Counted from the first letter of the stretch, positions 42,942 through 52,399 are shown. The stretch is DNA of 64,000 bases from Streptomyces cyaneogriseus subsp. noncyanogenus (GCF_000931445.1 NZ_CP010849.1:7626001-7690000), one strand, 5' to 3'. Notes: a model not told the origin generated them from the sequence alone. Numbers and translations are program-made.

Positions 42942-44210
42942 GTGACGATCGGCGACGCCGTGTTCGCGTGGCTGGGGGCGGGCGCGTTGCTCGCGGCGGT
43001 GCTGCCGCGGGTGGTGGCGGGCCGGCCGTTGTCGCTGCCGCTGGTCTTCCTGGTGGGCGGGATGGGGGTGTACCTGCTTCCGCTGCCGCTGCCCGAGATC
43101 GATCCGGTGGACGACCGGCTGATGGCGGAGCACATCACGGAGATCTGCGTGATCATCGCGCTGATGGGCGCCGGGCTGGCACTCAACCGGCCCGTCGGGC
43201 GGCGCCGATGGGCGACGACATGGCGGCTGCTGGGCGTCACGATGCCGCTCACCGTCGTGTTCACCGCCCTCACGGCCTGGTGGCTGCTGGACTGGCCGCC
43301 CGCCGCCGCGCTGCTGCTGGCCGCCGTCCTCGCACCGACCGACCCGGTGCTCGCCTCGGAGGTACGGGTGGGGGAGCCGACCGAGGACGAGCACGACGAG
43401 GACGAGGTGCGGTTCGCCCTCACCAGCGAAGCGGGCCTGAACGACGGTCTCGCCTTCCCGTTGGCCTATGCGGCGGTCGCGCTGGCGGCCGCGGCGGGCG
43501 GCGGCTGGTCGGCCGACTGGATCGGCGGATGGGCGCTGGAGGATGTCGCGGTCAAGTGCGCGATCGGTCTGCTGAGCGGATGGCTGGTCGGCCGGCTGCT
43601 GGGCTGGCTGTTCTTCCGGCCCCGCTCCGCGGTGCTGCGGCTCTCCGAACACCGGGAGGGTTTCGTCGCGCTGGGTGCCACCTTCCTGGCGTACGGGGTG
43701 ACGGAGACGCTTCAGGGGTACGGCTTCCTCGCGGTGTTCGTCACCGCCTGTTCGATCCGGTCGGCGGAGCGCGCTCACGGCTTCCACAACGTCCTGCACG
43801 ACTTCGTCGAGCAGGTCGAGCGGCTGTTCACCGCGGTCCTGCTCTTCCTGCTCGGCGCCTTCATCGCACTGGGCGGTCTGGCCGCGCTGACCTGGCAGGG
43901 AGCCGTCACCGGGCTGGTGCTGCTGTGCGTGATCCGGCCGCTGTCCGGGTGGGCCGGCCTCCTCGGGACGCGCATGCGGCGCAGCGAGCGCTGGGTGACC
44001 GCGGCCTACGGCATCCGCGGCATCGGCTCGCTCTACTACCTCGCCTACGCCCTGGGACAGCACACCTTCCCCGTACCGGCGCGAGAGCTGTGGGCGGTCG
44101 TGACGTTCACCGTGCTCATCTCGGTCGTCCTGCACGGTGTCACCGCCGGACCGGTCGTGTCCCGTCTCGACCGGCTGCGCGGTACCGCGCCCGCGCACCC
44201 GGAGAACTGA
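42942..44210 (+). CDS. Na+/H+ antiporter, CPA1/NhaP type
   Basis: 422 residues from GTG 42942, with GGGAGG upstream. Twelve or so hydrophobic segments cover the chain. The ion-binding APTDPV is near residue 130, followed by an acidic loop (EPTEDEHDEDE), EAGLNDG and the AYGIRGIGSLYYL segment, all typical of NhaP antiporters. It exchanges Na+ or K+ for protons across the membrane. It has no clear operon partner. Confidence 0.9.
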   Translation: MTIGDAVFAWLGAGALLAAVLPRVVAGRPLSLPLVFLVGGMGVYLLPLPLPEIDPVDDRLMAEHITEICVIIALMGAGLALNRPVGRRRWATTWRLLGVTMPLTVVFTALTAWWLLDWPPAAALLLAAVLAPTDPVLASEVRVGEPTEDEHDEDEVRFALTSEAGLNDGLAFPLAYAAVALAAAAGGGWSADWIGGWALEDVAVKCAIGLLSGWLVGRLLGWLFFRPRSAVLRLSEHREGFVALGATFLAYGVTETLQGYGFLAVFVTACSIRSAERAHGFHNVLHDFVEQVERLFTAVLLFLLGAFIALGGLAALTWQGAVTGLVLLCVIRPLSGWAGLLGTRMRRSERWVTAAYGIRGIGSLYYLAYALGQHTFPVPARELWAVVTFTVLISVVLHGVTAGPVVSRLDRLRGTAPAHPEN

Positions 44211-44702
44211 GGTGCTGGGGTCGGCATCTGCGGTCCGGCGCCGTGCACACCGCCGGGGGCGACGCCGGCACAGTGGATGTCAGGGCTCGCGCACATGACG
44301 AAGTGAACGCCGCGATGCCGTCCAAGAGGTCGCCCGGCGCGCTCGGCGTGGGCGGCCACGCGGACACCGTCCTCCACCGGGGCCCGGCTCGGCGGCAGCC
44401 TGACCGGGCAGGTGCACATGATGGGCGGTCCTCCTGGTCGGCGCTTGCCAGGCAGCCCCGCACCTCCGTCAGGCGGCTACCGCACTGGCATAGCGGCGTC
44501 GCGGGGATCAGCCCGCACACCGGCCGGCAAGACCTGGGGCTCAGCCCGAGACGGCTCTTACCCACTGAGGCTTCGCCAGTGGGTAGGAGCCACGAGGCCG
44601 AACAGGCGCAAAGCCCTGATAGGGCTGCTCCGCCAAGAGCATGTCCTCTCGAACCAGAGGCTTCACGTCGTCACTTATGCTGCCGCACTTCGCGGGACAG
44701 CC
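44211..44702. other. Intergenic region with one large hairpin
   Basis: 492 bp between the antiporter and the convergent HxlR gene. GGCTCTTACCCACTG (44553-44567) pairs with CAGTGGGTAGGAGCC (44577-44591) with one mismatch, a probable bidirectional terminator or IS relic. No other gene is recognised. Confidence 0.55.
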
Positions 44703-45035
44703 CTAGGGAAGGGCCTCGATGCGTTCCATGTGCTCCTCGCCCCATTGTCCGAGCGGCGCGAGTGCGGTGTTGAGTGAGCTGCCGAAATCGGTGAGCGAGT
44801 ACTCCACCTTGGGCGGAACCTGGTGGTAGACCTTCCTGTCTACCAGGCCGCTGGCCTCCATCTCCCGGAGCTGAAGGATCAGAATCCTTTCGCTGATTCC
44901 GGGCACCGCCCGCCTCAACTCCCCGAAACGCAGCGGCCCCTCTTCGCCCAGCGAAAAAAGGATCAGCCCCTTCCATTTACCGCCCATGACGCTGATCGCG
45001 GCGTCGAGCCCGCAGACGAAGGACCGCTTGGTCAT
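44703..45035 (-). CDS. HxlR-family transcriptional regulator
   Basis: 110 residues from ATG 45035, chosen for the TTGGAG site 5 nt upstream; an in-frame ATG at 45053 is possible. The winged-helix signature CGLDAAISVMGGKWKGLILFSLGEEGPLRFGELRRAVPGISERILILQLREMEASGLV is complete. HxlR proteins often sense reactive carbonyls or quinones through a Cys; Cys8 is present here. It is divergent from the imine-reductase-like gene and probably regulates it. Confidence 0.9.
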   Translation of the reverse strand: MTKRSFVCGLDAAISVMGGKWKGLILFSLGEEGPLRFGELRRAVPGISERILILQLREMEASGLVDRKVYHQVPPKVEYSLTDFGSSLNTALAPLGQWGEEHMERIEALP

Positions 45036-45214
45036 CAACACTCCAATTGACATCGGCCTGGCGCCGACACTGACAAAAGTGTGGGTACCGAACAGGATTG
45101 TAGGTACTTGATCAAATGTATGGGGGCCTCCAGGATGAAACGGGAGCCGCACCGGACGCGCTGACGGGCGATCGCGTGGCTGCTCAACCATTCGACTGCT
45201 GACTGGAGTGAGGC

Positions 45215-46108
45215 ATGACCAGGGACGCCCTTACGGCCGTGACCGTCGTCGGGCTGGGCTCGATGGGCCGGGCGCTGGCCGAAGCGTTCGCCGACGCGGG
45301 ACACCCGACGACGGTGTGGAACCGGACGCCGGCCAAAGCCGCACCGCTGGTGGCCAGGGGCGCCGCCCACGCCCGGACGGTGGAGGACGCGGTCGAGGCA
45401 AGCCCTTTGATCATCACATGCCTGACCACATTCGAAGACACCCGCTCCGCGCTGGAGCCGGCCGCGGCGGCGCTGTCCGGGCGCGCCCTGGTCACCTTGA
45501 ACAGCGGTTCGCCTGCCGGTGCCCGCGCCATGGCGGAGTGGGCGACCGGTCGTGGCGCCCGGTTCCTGGCCGGTGCGGTCAAGGACGTGCCCGCGGCTGT
45601 GGGAGCGCCGGACACGCTGCTGTACTACAGCGGAGACAAGGCGGTTTTCGACGAGTACGAGACGACGCTGAAGGTACTGGGCGGCGACACCGTTCATCTC
45701 GGTGACGAGCCCGACCTCGCCGCCCTGTACGAGATGGCCGTGGGCGCCATGCTGCTGCCCGCACTCGTCGGTTTCTTCCAGGGGGCCGCGGCCGTTCAGG
45801 CGCGTGGGCTGGAGGCGAGCAGCATGGTGCGGTTCGCCGGAAAGTGGCTGGACATGATCAAGTCTCTGCTGCCGGTCTACGCCGAGGAAATCGACAGCGG
45901 CGATTACACCGATGCCGCATCCTCCGTGAACCTCTTCCTCGCGGGCGTGGCCCACGACATGGAACTCACCAAGGAGGCCGACGTCGACACGGCCTGGCTC
46001 GCTCCGCTGCACGGCCTGGTGGAGCGGGCGGCTGCGGCGGGCCACGGCGACCACAGCATTTCGGCCCTGACCGAAATGCTCAGGATGCCGGCACAGGCCG
46101 TTCGGTGA
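45215..46108 (+). CDS. NAD(P)-dependent oxidoreductase of the imine reductase-like group
   Basis: 297 residues. The Rossmann motif VVGLGSMGRALAEAF (residues 10-24) and the NADP-preferring WNRTPAKA follow the 6-phosphogluconate dehydrogenase/3-hydroxyisobutyrate dehydrogenase fold. DVPAAVGAPDTLLYYSGDKAVFD and the helical C-terminal half resemble streptomycete imine reductases. The reaction would be NADPH-dependent reduction of a C=N or C=O bond; the natural substrate is unknown. It is divergent from the HxlR gene with a 179-bp gap containing AT-rich dyads. Confidence 0.85.
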   Translation: MTRDALTAVTVVGLGSMGRALAEAFADAGHPTTVWNRTPAKAAPLVARGAAHARTVEDAVEASPLIITCLTTFEDTRSALEPAAAALSGRALVTLNSGSPAGARAMAEWATGRGARFLAGAVKDVPAAVGAPDTLLYYSGDKAVFDEYETTLKVLGGDTVHLGDEPDLAALYEMAVGAMLLPALVGFFQGAAAVQARGLEASSMVRFAGKWLDMIKSLLPVYAEEIDSGDYTDAASSVNLFLAGVAHDMELTKEADVDTAWLAPLHGLVERAAAAGHGDHSISALTEMLRMPAQAVR

Positions 46109-46149
46109 GAGAACGGCATTTCAGGTCTCACAAGGTACGGACCGGCCAC

Positions 46150-46592
46150 CTCCCATCTCACCGACCGACCCAGCGGGACCAGGACGGGTAGCGGCGGACC
46201 TGGTGCTCGTCCAGGCCGCCAGGTGCTTGCCGGACTGGAAAAACTCCTCGACCCGCCACCTTGATCCAGCGACGCGCACCAGGGTGGTCAACGGCACTGC
46301 GGCAGGCGAGTAGCAGCGGTAGCAGGCACGTTCGCCGGTGCTGCGGGGGCCTGTCCCCGGCTCACTCGGTGATGGTCCAGCAGTTCTTGCGCGGCAGGTA
46401 CGACAACAGGCCGAGTACCAACTTCCGGGCCCGGCGTCGGGATTCGACCCGTGTGAAGCGTCCCGCTATCCGGCTCATCAGGCCCTCGAACGCCTCCTGC
46501 CGGCAGGCAGGGTCTACGCTGTGATTTGCGGCCACCGCATGATCGTTTGTCTTCACACACCGATGGTCAACGGTGGCCGCACCCGTCTCCAC
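46150..46592 (-). pseudogene. IS701-family transposase remnant with internal deletion
   Basis: On the minus strand the N-terminus MSRIAGRFTRVESRRRARKLVLGLLSYLPRKNCWTITE is followed by a stop. About 80 bp later a second block, LVRVAGSRWRVEEFFQSGK, is part of the distal half of the same protein. The DDE core between the two blocks is gone. It is inactive. Confidence 0.8.
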
Positions 46593-46644
46593 ACCGCGTC
46601 AGGTCGCGCAGCGTCTGCCTGCCGTCCTGTGTATCGGAGGGCTT

Positions 46645-47049
46645 GTGCAACGTGGCGAAGTCTGGTGGGTCCAGTTCGACGAGCGGAGGTTGGTCGTACT
46701 GCTGTCAGGAGACGACGCGTCCGGGTTCCAGGTGATGCAGGTCGTCGCTCCGGCGGGCCTCGATATCAGCGGTCTGGGCATCGAAGTGACGGTCGGCGCC
46801 GGTGAAGGGCTGCCGCTCGAAGGGGTGCTGCGGCTCGCCTTCCCGCGTCCAGGCTTCACCCCGTGCACGTGGCTGACCACCGTGTCCCGGGCCGACCTGA
46901 CAGAGCGGGCGGCCGTGCTGTCCTCCAGGAAGCTCAGCGAGATCGACGATGCCCTCCGACTCGCTGAACAAGCACAGGAGCGGACCCCGGCAACGACCGC
47001 GAAGCTCAGCGAGATAAGGGACGCCCTCCGTCGCGGAGAACTCGGGTAG
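46645..47049 (+). CDS. MazF/PemK-like toxin with duplicated C-terminal helix
   Basis: 134 residues from GTG 46645, with GGAGG upstream. VQRGEVWWVQFDERRLVVLLSG is the start of the MazF/PemK fold, with later strands FQVMQVVAPAG and CTWLTTVSRADL. MazF proteins cleave mRNA. The tail contains AVLSSRKLSEIDDALRLAEQ and then TAKLSEIRDALRRGE, a near-copy of one helix. No antitoxin gene is visible on either side: upstream lies the IS701 remnant and downstream a hydrolase fragment. Confidence 0.7.
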   Translation: MQRGEVWWVQFDERRLVVLLSGDDASGFQVMQVVAPAGLDISGLGIEVTVGAGEGLPLEGVLRLAFPRPGFTPCTWLTTVSRADLTERAAVLSSRKLSEIDDALRLAEQAQERTPATTAKLSEIRDALRRGELG

Positions 47050-47189
47050 ACGGAGAAGGAGCCGACGCCCGCGACGGCATGGGCGATCTCGGGCGAGATG
47101 ATCCACGCTGTACACCTGCGCCTCGACGCCCCTCACCCTCGAGATCACGATCTACGGCTGGAGTACACGAGCGGGAGCCCCGGCTGGCG

Positions 47190-47508
47190 GCCCGGGCGCT
47201 GCACTTGGCGGGGCGGTACGGTTTCGCGGTGGCCGCCATCGACCACCCCGGGCACGGCGAGCGGCCCCGTTCCGCCGTCGACGAGCAGGCCCGCGCCGAG
47301 CTCCGCCATCGGTATGCGGCTGGCGGTGGCCGAGCCGCGTATCTCGGTCGCCGGTTTCTTCGCCGGGGGCTACCGGCCCCGCAGTGTGCGCGTGCAGGCC
47401 CGGCAGGTCACCGTTCCGCCGCTGTTCCTGCCGCAGTGGGACGGCGAAGGCAACGACCGGCGACTGGCCCTGGACCTGTTCGACGCCCGCCTGCCTCACG
47501 TGCCACGA
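47190..47508 (+). pseudogene. Alpha/beta-hydrolase fragment lacking the catalytic serine segment
   Basis: One frame gives YGFAVAAIDHPGHGERPRSAVDEQARAELR. Another frame, after about 47310, gives MRLAVAEPRISVAGFFAGG and VPPLFLPQWDGEGNDRRLALDLFDA, which are the front and back parts of a dienelactone-hydrolase-like protein. The middle with the GxSxG nucleophile is deleted and the frames disagree. Confidence 0.7.
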
Positions 47509-48938
47509 CCCACGCGGCCCGAGGCGCCGCCTGCCGTGCGGACGCGGTGGGCGGTGTCCCGGAGCCAGAGGGCACTGCGCTTGGGGGTGCGGGTCTGGGT
47601 GGCGTAGTCGACGCGGACGAGGCCGAAACGTGCCGCGTAGCCGCCGGCCCACTCGAAGTTGTCGAGGAGGGACCAGGCGAAGTAGCCGCGGACGTCGGCC
47701 CCGTGGGCGCGGGCCTCGGCGACGGCCGCCAGATGGGCGGCGAGGTAGGCGGTGCGGTCGGTGTCGTCGACGAAGCCGTGGGCGTCGGGATGGTCGTCGT
47801 AGGCGGCGCCGTTCTCGGTGACGACCATCGGGGTGCCCGGGTAGTCGTGGGAGAGGCGCAGCAGCAGTGCGGTGAGATCGTGGGGCATCACCTCCCAGCC
47901 GAGGCCGGTCACGGGAAGGCCGCCGTGCGGCAGGTTGCGGGTGACGGGCCGGCCGTCGGCGTCGGCGGTGGCACCGTGCTCGTCGGTACCGGAGGTGCGC
48001 ATCGAGCGGTAGTAGTTGACGCCGAGGGTGTCGATGGGGGCGGCGATGGTCTCCAGGTCGCCGTCCCGGACGGGGATCTCCACGCCGTATTCGGCGAGGT
48101 CGTCGACGAGGTCCTGGGGGTAGCGTCCGCGCAGGATCGGGTCGAGGTAGAAGCGGAAGCCGAACGCGTCGGCCCGGCGGGCGGCCTCCCGGTCCGCCGC
48201 GCTGTCGGTGGCGGGGCCGCTGGTGCCGAGCAGATGGCTGACGGCCAGGTCGAGGGGGCGCCGGGCGGCGGCGCGCAGCCGGCGGACGGCGAGGCCGTGG
48301 GCGAGGTGGAGGTGGTGGACGGCGCGGACGCCGTCGGCGAGGGATCGGCCGCCGGGTGCGTGGACCCCCTCCACATGGCCGAGGATCGCCGCGCAGAACG
48401 GCTCGTTCAGGGTGGTCCAGTGGGTGACGCGGTCGCCGAGACGGTCGTGGACCAGTTCGGCGTAGTCGGCGAAGCGGTGGGCCGTGTCGCGGGCGGGCCA
48501 GCCGCCGGCGTCCTGGAGCTCCTGGGGCAGGTCCCAGTGGTAGAGGGTGAGCCAGGGGGTGACGCCGCGGGCGAGCAGTTCGTCGACGAGGCGGTCGTAG
48601 AAGCCGAGCCCGGCCGGGTTGGCGGGGCCGCGCCCGCCGGGCTGGACGCGGGGCCAGGAGACGGAGAAGCGGTAGGTGTCCAGGCCCAGGGCGGCCAGCA
48701 GGGCGACGTCCTCGGGCATCCGGTGGTAGTGGTCGCAGGCGGTGTCGCCGGTGTCCCCGTTGTGCACCGCCCCCGGCACCCGGCAGAACGTGTCCCAGAT
48801 GGACGCCGTACGGCCGTCCTCGGCGGCGGCCCCCTCGATCTGGTAGGCGGAGGTGGCGGCGCCGAAGCGGAAGTCGGGGGGCAGCCGGTCGATCAGCGCG
48901 TCGTGCCGTGCGGTGGCCGGCGGGGCGGTCGTGGTCAT
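47496..48938 (-). CDS. GH1 beta-glucosidase (first copy)
   Basis: 480 residues from ATG 48938. GH1 signatures: FRFGAATSAYQIEG near residue 23, acid/base Glu179 in TLNEP and nucleophile Glu375 in VTENGAAY; WSLLDNFEWAGGY is in the aglycone region. There is no signal peptide, so it splits imported beta-glucosides in the cytosol. It is the last gene of a minus-strand group with the DUF1996, discoidin/GH2-like and discoidin/beta-helix genes. It shares the overall layout of the second GH1 gene at 56152 but differs clearly in loops. Confidence 0.94.
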   Translation of the reverse strand: MTTTAPPATARHDALIDRLPPDFRFGAATSAYQIEGAAAEDGRTASIWDTFCRVPGAVHNGDTGDTACDHYHRMPEDVALLAALGLDTYRFSVSWPRVQPGGRGPANPAGLGFYDRLVDELLARGVTPWLTLYHWDLPQELQDAGGWPARDTAHRFADYAELVHDRLGDRVTHWTTLNEPFCAAILGHVEGVHAPGGRSLADGVRAVHHLHLAHGLAVRRLRAAARRPLDLAVSHLLGTSGPATDSAADREAARRADAFGFRFYLDPILRGRYPQDLVDDLAEYGVEIPVRDGDLETIAAPIDTLGVNYYRSMRTSGTDEHGATADADGRPVTRNLPHGGLPVTGLGWEVMPHDLTALLLRLSHDYPGTPMVVTENGAAYDDHPDAHGFVDDTDRTAYLAAHLAAVAEARAHGADVRGYFAWSLLDNFEWAGGYAARFGLVRVDYATQTRTPKRSALWLRDTAHRVRTAGGASGRVGRGT

Positions 48939-49033
48939 GCGGTCGCGGTCCTCGCTGGAGTGGGAGTCGGTGCGGGTACCGCGTCGGCCCGGACGCCGGG
49001 GGAGCGGCGTCCGGGCCGGGCGGGTCCGGCGGG

Positions 49034-50113
49034 TCAGGGCAGGCGGTGGTCGGCGTTCAGCACGGCGCCCCGCTCCGGGTGGTTCTGGTCGTAGCCCCGG
49101 GTGTCGCACTGCAGTCCGCCGACGACGCAGTGGTCGACCAGGGCCTTGAGGGTCCGGTCCTCCCACGCGTTGAAGAAGTCGTAGTGGAAGGAGTAGCCGC
49201 GCCCGCTGGAGAGCCGGACGCGGGACATGTCGCCGTCGACCGGGAACGCCATCTTGAACTCGATCATCGGCAGGGCGACCGGGTGGGAGGCCGGGCAGAC
49301 GTCATGGTTGGTGCCGGGCTTCACCACCGGGTAGGCCATGTGGCTCTGGTGGTCGGGTGTGTCGAGGTGCAGGCCGTTCCAGCAACTGGGGGCCTGCATG
49401 CGGATGTTCAACTGGGTCCCGGCCGGGCAGCGGGCGGGGAAGTCGACGTTCTTGTAGCTGTCACCGCACTCCCAGCCCTCGACCCAGCCGCCGTGGTCGC
49501 GGAACTGGTCGGCGGACTGAGCCGGGTTGCCGACGACGAACCGCAGCCCCTTCGGGAAGGGGCGCACGCTGGTGTAGTCGGTGACACCGGACTTGTAGTA
49601 GATGACCTGCGGGCCCACGGGCAGGACCTTGCGGTCCCCGTCGTACAGCGAGGGCATCCAGTACGCCGAGGCGTCGGCGGGCGCGTTGCAGCTCGTGGCA
49701 CCGCCGGTCAGCGAGGCGGTCGTGGAGTGCGCGTTCGTCGACCTGTTGCCCATGAAGGTGTGGTCGTGGGAGGCGCCGGGCCGGCCGGGGTGGACGATCG
49801 GGTCGTCGGGTGCCGTGTGGGTGACGGAGCAGTTGGCCTGGAACTCGTGGAAGTAGGCCGGAGGCGGTACCGCGTCGGACGGGGTGACGCCGGTGACCGG
49901 CGGGACGGCGGGGATGTATCCGTCACCGTCGGGGTCGTCGCCGGACGGCAGGGCGGAGCCGGCCGTCACGTGCCCGGTGTGACCGGTGGCCGCGTGGGCG
50001 GTGGCCGCCGCCGGTGCGGTGTCGAGGGCGGCGACGGTGCCGGCGCCCAGCGCGGAGGCGGCCAGCGCGGCGGCGAGGAGTAATCCCGACAGGGTTCTTC
50101 CGCGGATCTTCAT
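49034..50113 (-). CDS. Secreted DUF1996 protein
   Basis: 359 residues from ATG 50113 after AGGGAG. The signal peptide (KIRGRTLSGLLLAAALAASALGAGTVAA) is followed by a His-rich linker (HAATGHTGHVTAG) and the DUF1996 domain: FQANCSVTHTAPDDPIVHPGRPGASHDHTFMGN, WMPSLYDG, CPAGTQLNIRMQAPSCWNG, HMAYPV. Cys residues suggest disulfides. Family members occur in fungi and actinomycetes, often with polysaccharide-degrading genes; the function is unknown. It stands 25 bp after the discoidin/GH2-like gene and probably shares its transcript. Confidence 0.88.
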   Translation of the reverse strand: MKIRGRTLSGLLLAAALAASALGAGTVAALDTAPAAATAHAATGHTGHVTAGSALPSGDDPDGDGYIPAVPPVTGVTPSDAVPPPAYFHEFQANCSVTHTAPDDPIVHPGRPGASHDHTFMGNRSTNAHSTTASLTGGATSCNAPADASAYWMPSLYDGDRKVLPVGPQVIYYKSGVTDYTSVRPFPKGLRFVVGNPAQSADQFRDHGGWVEGWECGDSYKNVDFPARCPAGTQLNIRMQAPSCWNGLHLDTPDHQSHMAYPVVKPGTNHDVCPASHPVALPMIEFKMAFPVDGDMSRVRLSSGRGYSFHYDFFNAWEDRTLKALVDHCVVGGLQCDTRGYDQNHPERGAVLNADHRLP

Positions 50114-50138
50114 ATGGCTCTCCCTAGGGGATGAGGAA

Positions 50139-52319
50139 TCAGCCGTAGATGCCGAACTCGTGCAGCGAGTAACCCCAGCCGGTGCCGCGTGCGGTGAGGT
50201 GGAGCCGCACATGGCGGGCGGTGGCCGCGACGTCGAGGGTGTCGACGTCGCCGTTGCCGTCGGTGACGGTGCGGACGGTGCGCCAGGTCGTGCCGTCGTC
50301 GGAGACCTGCACCTCGTAGGCGCGGGCGTACGCCGGGTCCCAGACCAACTGGAGTCTGGTGAAGGAACGCGCGGAGCCCAGGTCGACCCGGATCCACTGC
50401 GGGTCGCTCCAGTCGCTGGCCCAGCGGGTGCCCGGGTTGCCGTCGGTGGCGTTGGCCGGGGGACAGGGGCAGTCGCCGTAGGAGGACTGGAAGGAGGAGG
50501 CGGTGGTGGTCCGGTTCAGGGCGAGGTTGGTGCCCGTGACGGGCGGCGCGACGACCTTGACGGACTCGGTCTCGATGCCGGCGTTGCCACGGCCGTCCTC
50601 GGCCTGCACGTACACCTTCCACACGCCGAGCTTCTCGGGCGCCTTGACGGCGAAGGCGCCATTGCCGAGGGAGCGGTAGGACGCCTCGACGAGCCGCTTG
50701 TCACCGCTCGCGTAGTTGCCGCTCAGGTAGATCTTCGTGGTGACCGGGTCGCCGTCGGGGTCACGGACGTCGGCGCGGACCGTGAACTCGCCGCCCGCCG
50801 GGGCGGACCCGGACGGTGTGACGGTCATGTTGCTGATCACCGGCGGGGTGTTGTCGCCGGCCGTGCTGCCCGTGTACGCCTTCTTGAGCGCGTAGTACGA
50901 CAGGCGCTTGAGGCCGTCGGGCACCAGATTGAACCAGACGCCGCCGAAGTCGTGCTCGACGCCGTAGTGGAAGACCGTCGCGCCCAGCGCGACGCCCTGG
51001 TGGCCGGTGACGCAGTCCCACGCCTTGGTGTACCCCTCAGCCTTCTGGACGTCGGTCGGCTCCTCGGGAACCCCGTTGGCGTCGTCCGGCACCTCCCACT
51101 CGCCGGCCGGGCCGGTCTCGGTGATGATGTACGGCTTGGTGTAGCCGCCCTCCTCCCAGTCCTGGCGCACACCGCAGATGTCGCCGTAGGAGTTCATCGA
51201 GTACAGATCGAGATCGGGGGCGTTGCGCTGGTAGTAGGGCCAGGCGCCGGTCCACGCGTCGGTGGAGGTCACCGGGTGGTCCGGGTCGATGGTGTGGATC
51301 TTCTTCGCCACATCGTTGACGAAGGAGGTGTACGCGTTGCGCTGCGCCTCCAGCTCCGCGCCGCTGTAGCAGTTCTGCAGGCCGAGGACGGACTCGTTGC
51401 CGACGTTCCACATCAGCGTCGCCGGGTGGGACTTGTAGGTCTCGACCCACTTGGCGAACTCGTTGAGCGTGTTCGTCTTGTACGCGGTGTCCGTCACGTA
51501 GTCGACGCAGCCGCCGGATCCCGGGCCGCCGCCCGGTTGCAGCCAGAAGCCGTTGACGACCCGGATGCCGTGCGCCGCGGCGGCGTCCAGCAGCGGCTTG
51601 GTGCCGCCGTCGGTGCCCCAGGTGCGGATGGTGTTGACGCCCAGGGACTTCACGTCGGGCATGTAGCGGGAGGCGTCCGCGATGGCGGGGCCCCAGGTGA
51701 CGCCTTTGACGGTGTAGGGCCGTCCGCCGACGGTCAGTTGCCAGTTGCCCTGGCTGCCGGTGACCCGGACGGCTCCGCCGGGACCGGGCTGGGCGGCGTC
51801 GCCGCCGTAGACCTGGAACTCCCAGAGGGAGTAGCCGTAGCCGGTGGCGCGGGTGATGCCCTGGAGGCGGACGTAGCGGCCGGTGCCGGAGACGGTGATG
51901 TCGTCCGTGCCGCCGTCGCCGGCGGTGACGGACTTGACGGTGCGCCAGTCGTTGCCGTTGTCGGAGAGCTGGATGTTGTAAGCCTTGCCGTAGGCCGCTT
52001 CCCAGGTCAGTACCACGCGGCTGATGGCGGTGGTCTGGCCGAGGTCGACCTGGAGCCACTGGTCGTCGCTCCACTGGCTGGCCCAGCGGGTGCCGGTGAG
52101 GTTGCCGTCCACGGCGGCCGAGGCGGCGAACGCCGTGCCCTCCGCCGACGACGCGGTGGCGGGCCTGCCCTGGGACAGCAGGGTCTCGGCGGCCGTGGCC
52201 GGGGCGGCCGTCAGCGCGGTGACGGACGCGGTGAGCAGGGCGCCCAGGGCCACGAGGGAGGCCGTCGTGCGGGCCGGGGTCGGTCTTCTTCTCCTGGCGG
52301 TGTGCAGGGGGGTGTACAT
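50139..52319 (-). CDS. Secreted discoidin-GH2-like-discoidin glycoside hydrolase
   Basis: 726 residues. Order: signal peptide (cleavage near TAAE, residue 44), F5/8 type C (CBM32-like) domain at about 45-172, a TIM-barrel catalytic domain at about 185-480 with acid/base Glu309 in WNVGNES and nucleophile Glu401 in IITETGP, an Ig-like segment at about 490-585, and a second F5/8 type C domain to the end. The barrel resembles GH2-type enzymes and some beta-1,3-glucanosyl enzymes; the linkage is unproven. The first discoidin coding segment is nearly identical to that of the next gene. Confidence 0.85.
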   Translation of the reverse strand: MYTPLHTARRRRPTPARTTASLVALGALLTASVTALTAAPATAAETLLSQGRPATASSAEGTAFAASAAVDGNLTGTRWASQWSDDQWLQVDLGQTTAISRVVLTWEAAYGKAYNIQLSDNGNDWRTVKSVTAGDGGTDDITVSGTGRYVRLQGITRATGYGYSLWEFQVYGGDAAQPGPGGAVRVTGSQGNWQLTVGGRPYTVKGVTWGPAIADASRYMPDVKSLGVNTIRTWGTDGGTKPLLDAAAAHGIRVVNGFWLQPGGGPGSGGCVDYVTDTAYKTNTLNEFAKWVETYKSHPATLMWNVGNESVLGLQNCYSGAELEAQRNAYTSFVNDVAKKIHTIDPDHPVTSTDAWTGAWPYYQRNAPDLDLYSMNSYGDICGVRQDWEEGGYTKPYIITETGPAGEWEVPDDANGVPEEPTDVQKAEGYTKAWDCVTGHQGVALGATVFHYGVEHDFGGVWFNLVPDGLKRLSYYALKKAYTGSTAGDNTPPVISNMTVTPSGSAPAGGEFTVRADVRDPDGDPVTTKIYLSGNYASGDKRLVEASYRSLGNGAFAVKAPEKLGVWKVYVQAEDGRGNAGIETESVKVVAPPVTGTNLALNRTTTASSFQSSYGDCPCPPANATDGNPGTRWASDWSDPQWIRVDLGSARSFTRLQLVWDPAYARAYEVQVSDDGTTWRTVRTVTDGNGDVDTLDVAATARHVRLHLTARGTGWGYSLHEFGIYG
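51801..52208 (-). repeat. 408-bp near-identical repeat, copy 1 (discoidin domain)
   Basis: Direct copy of 54080-54487 with two mismatches (52064 C versus T; 52143 C versus T). It covers the end of the signal region through the first discoidin domain. Confidence 0.95.
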
Positions 52320-52356
52320 GGCGGCTCCATGTGCAGGGGGGAGGGACGTCGGTCCG

Positions 52357-52399
52357 CCCTCCGGGCGGCGCTGCGGGGACCGGTGCGCCGCCCGGAGGG
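52357..52399 (-). terminator. Hairpin after the discoidin/beta-helix gene
   Basis: A perfect 15-bp stem (52357-52371 with 52385-52399) and a 13-nt loop lie 16 bp past the stop of the upstream gene and 37 bp before the next start. It may reduce read-through rather than fully separate the genes. Confidence 0.75.
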
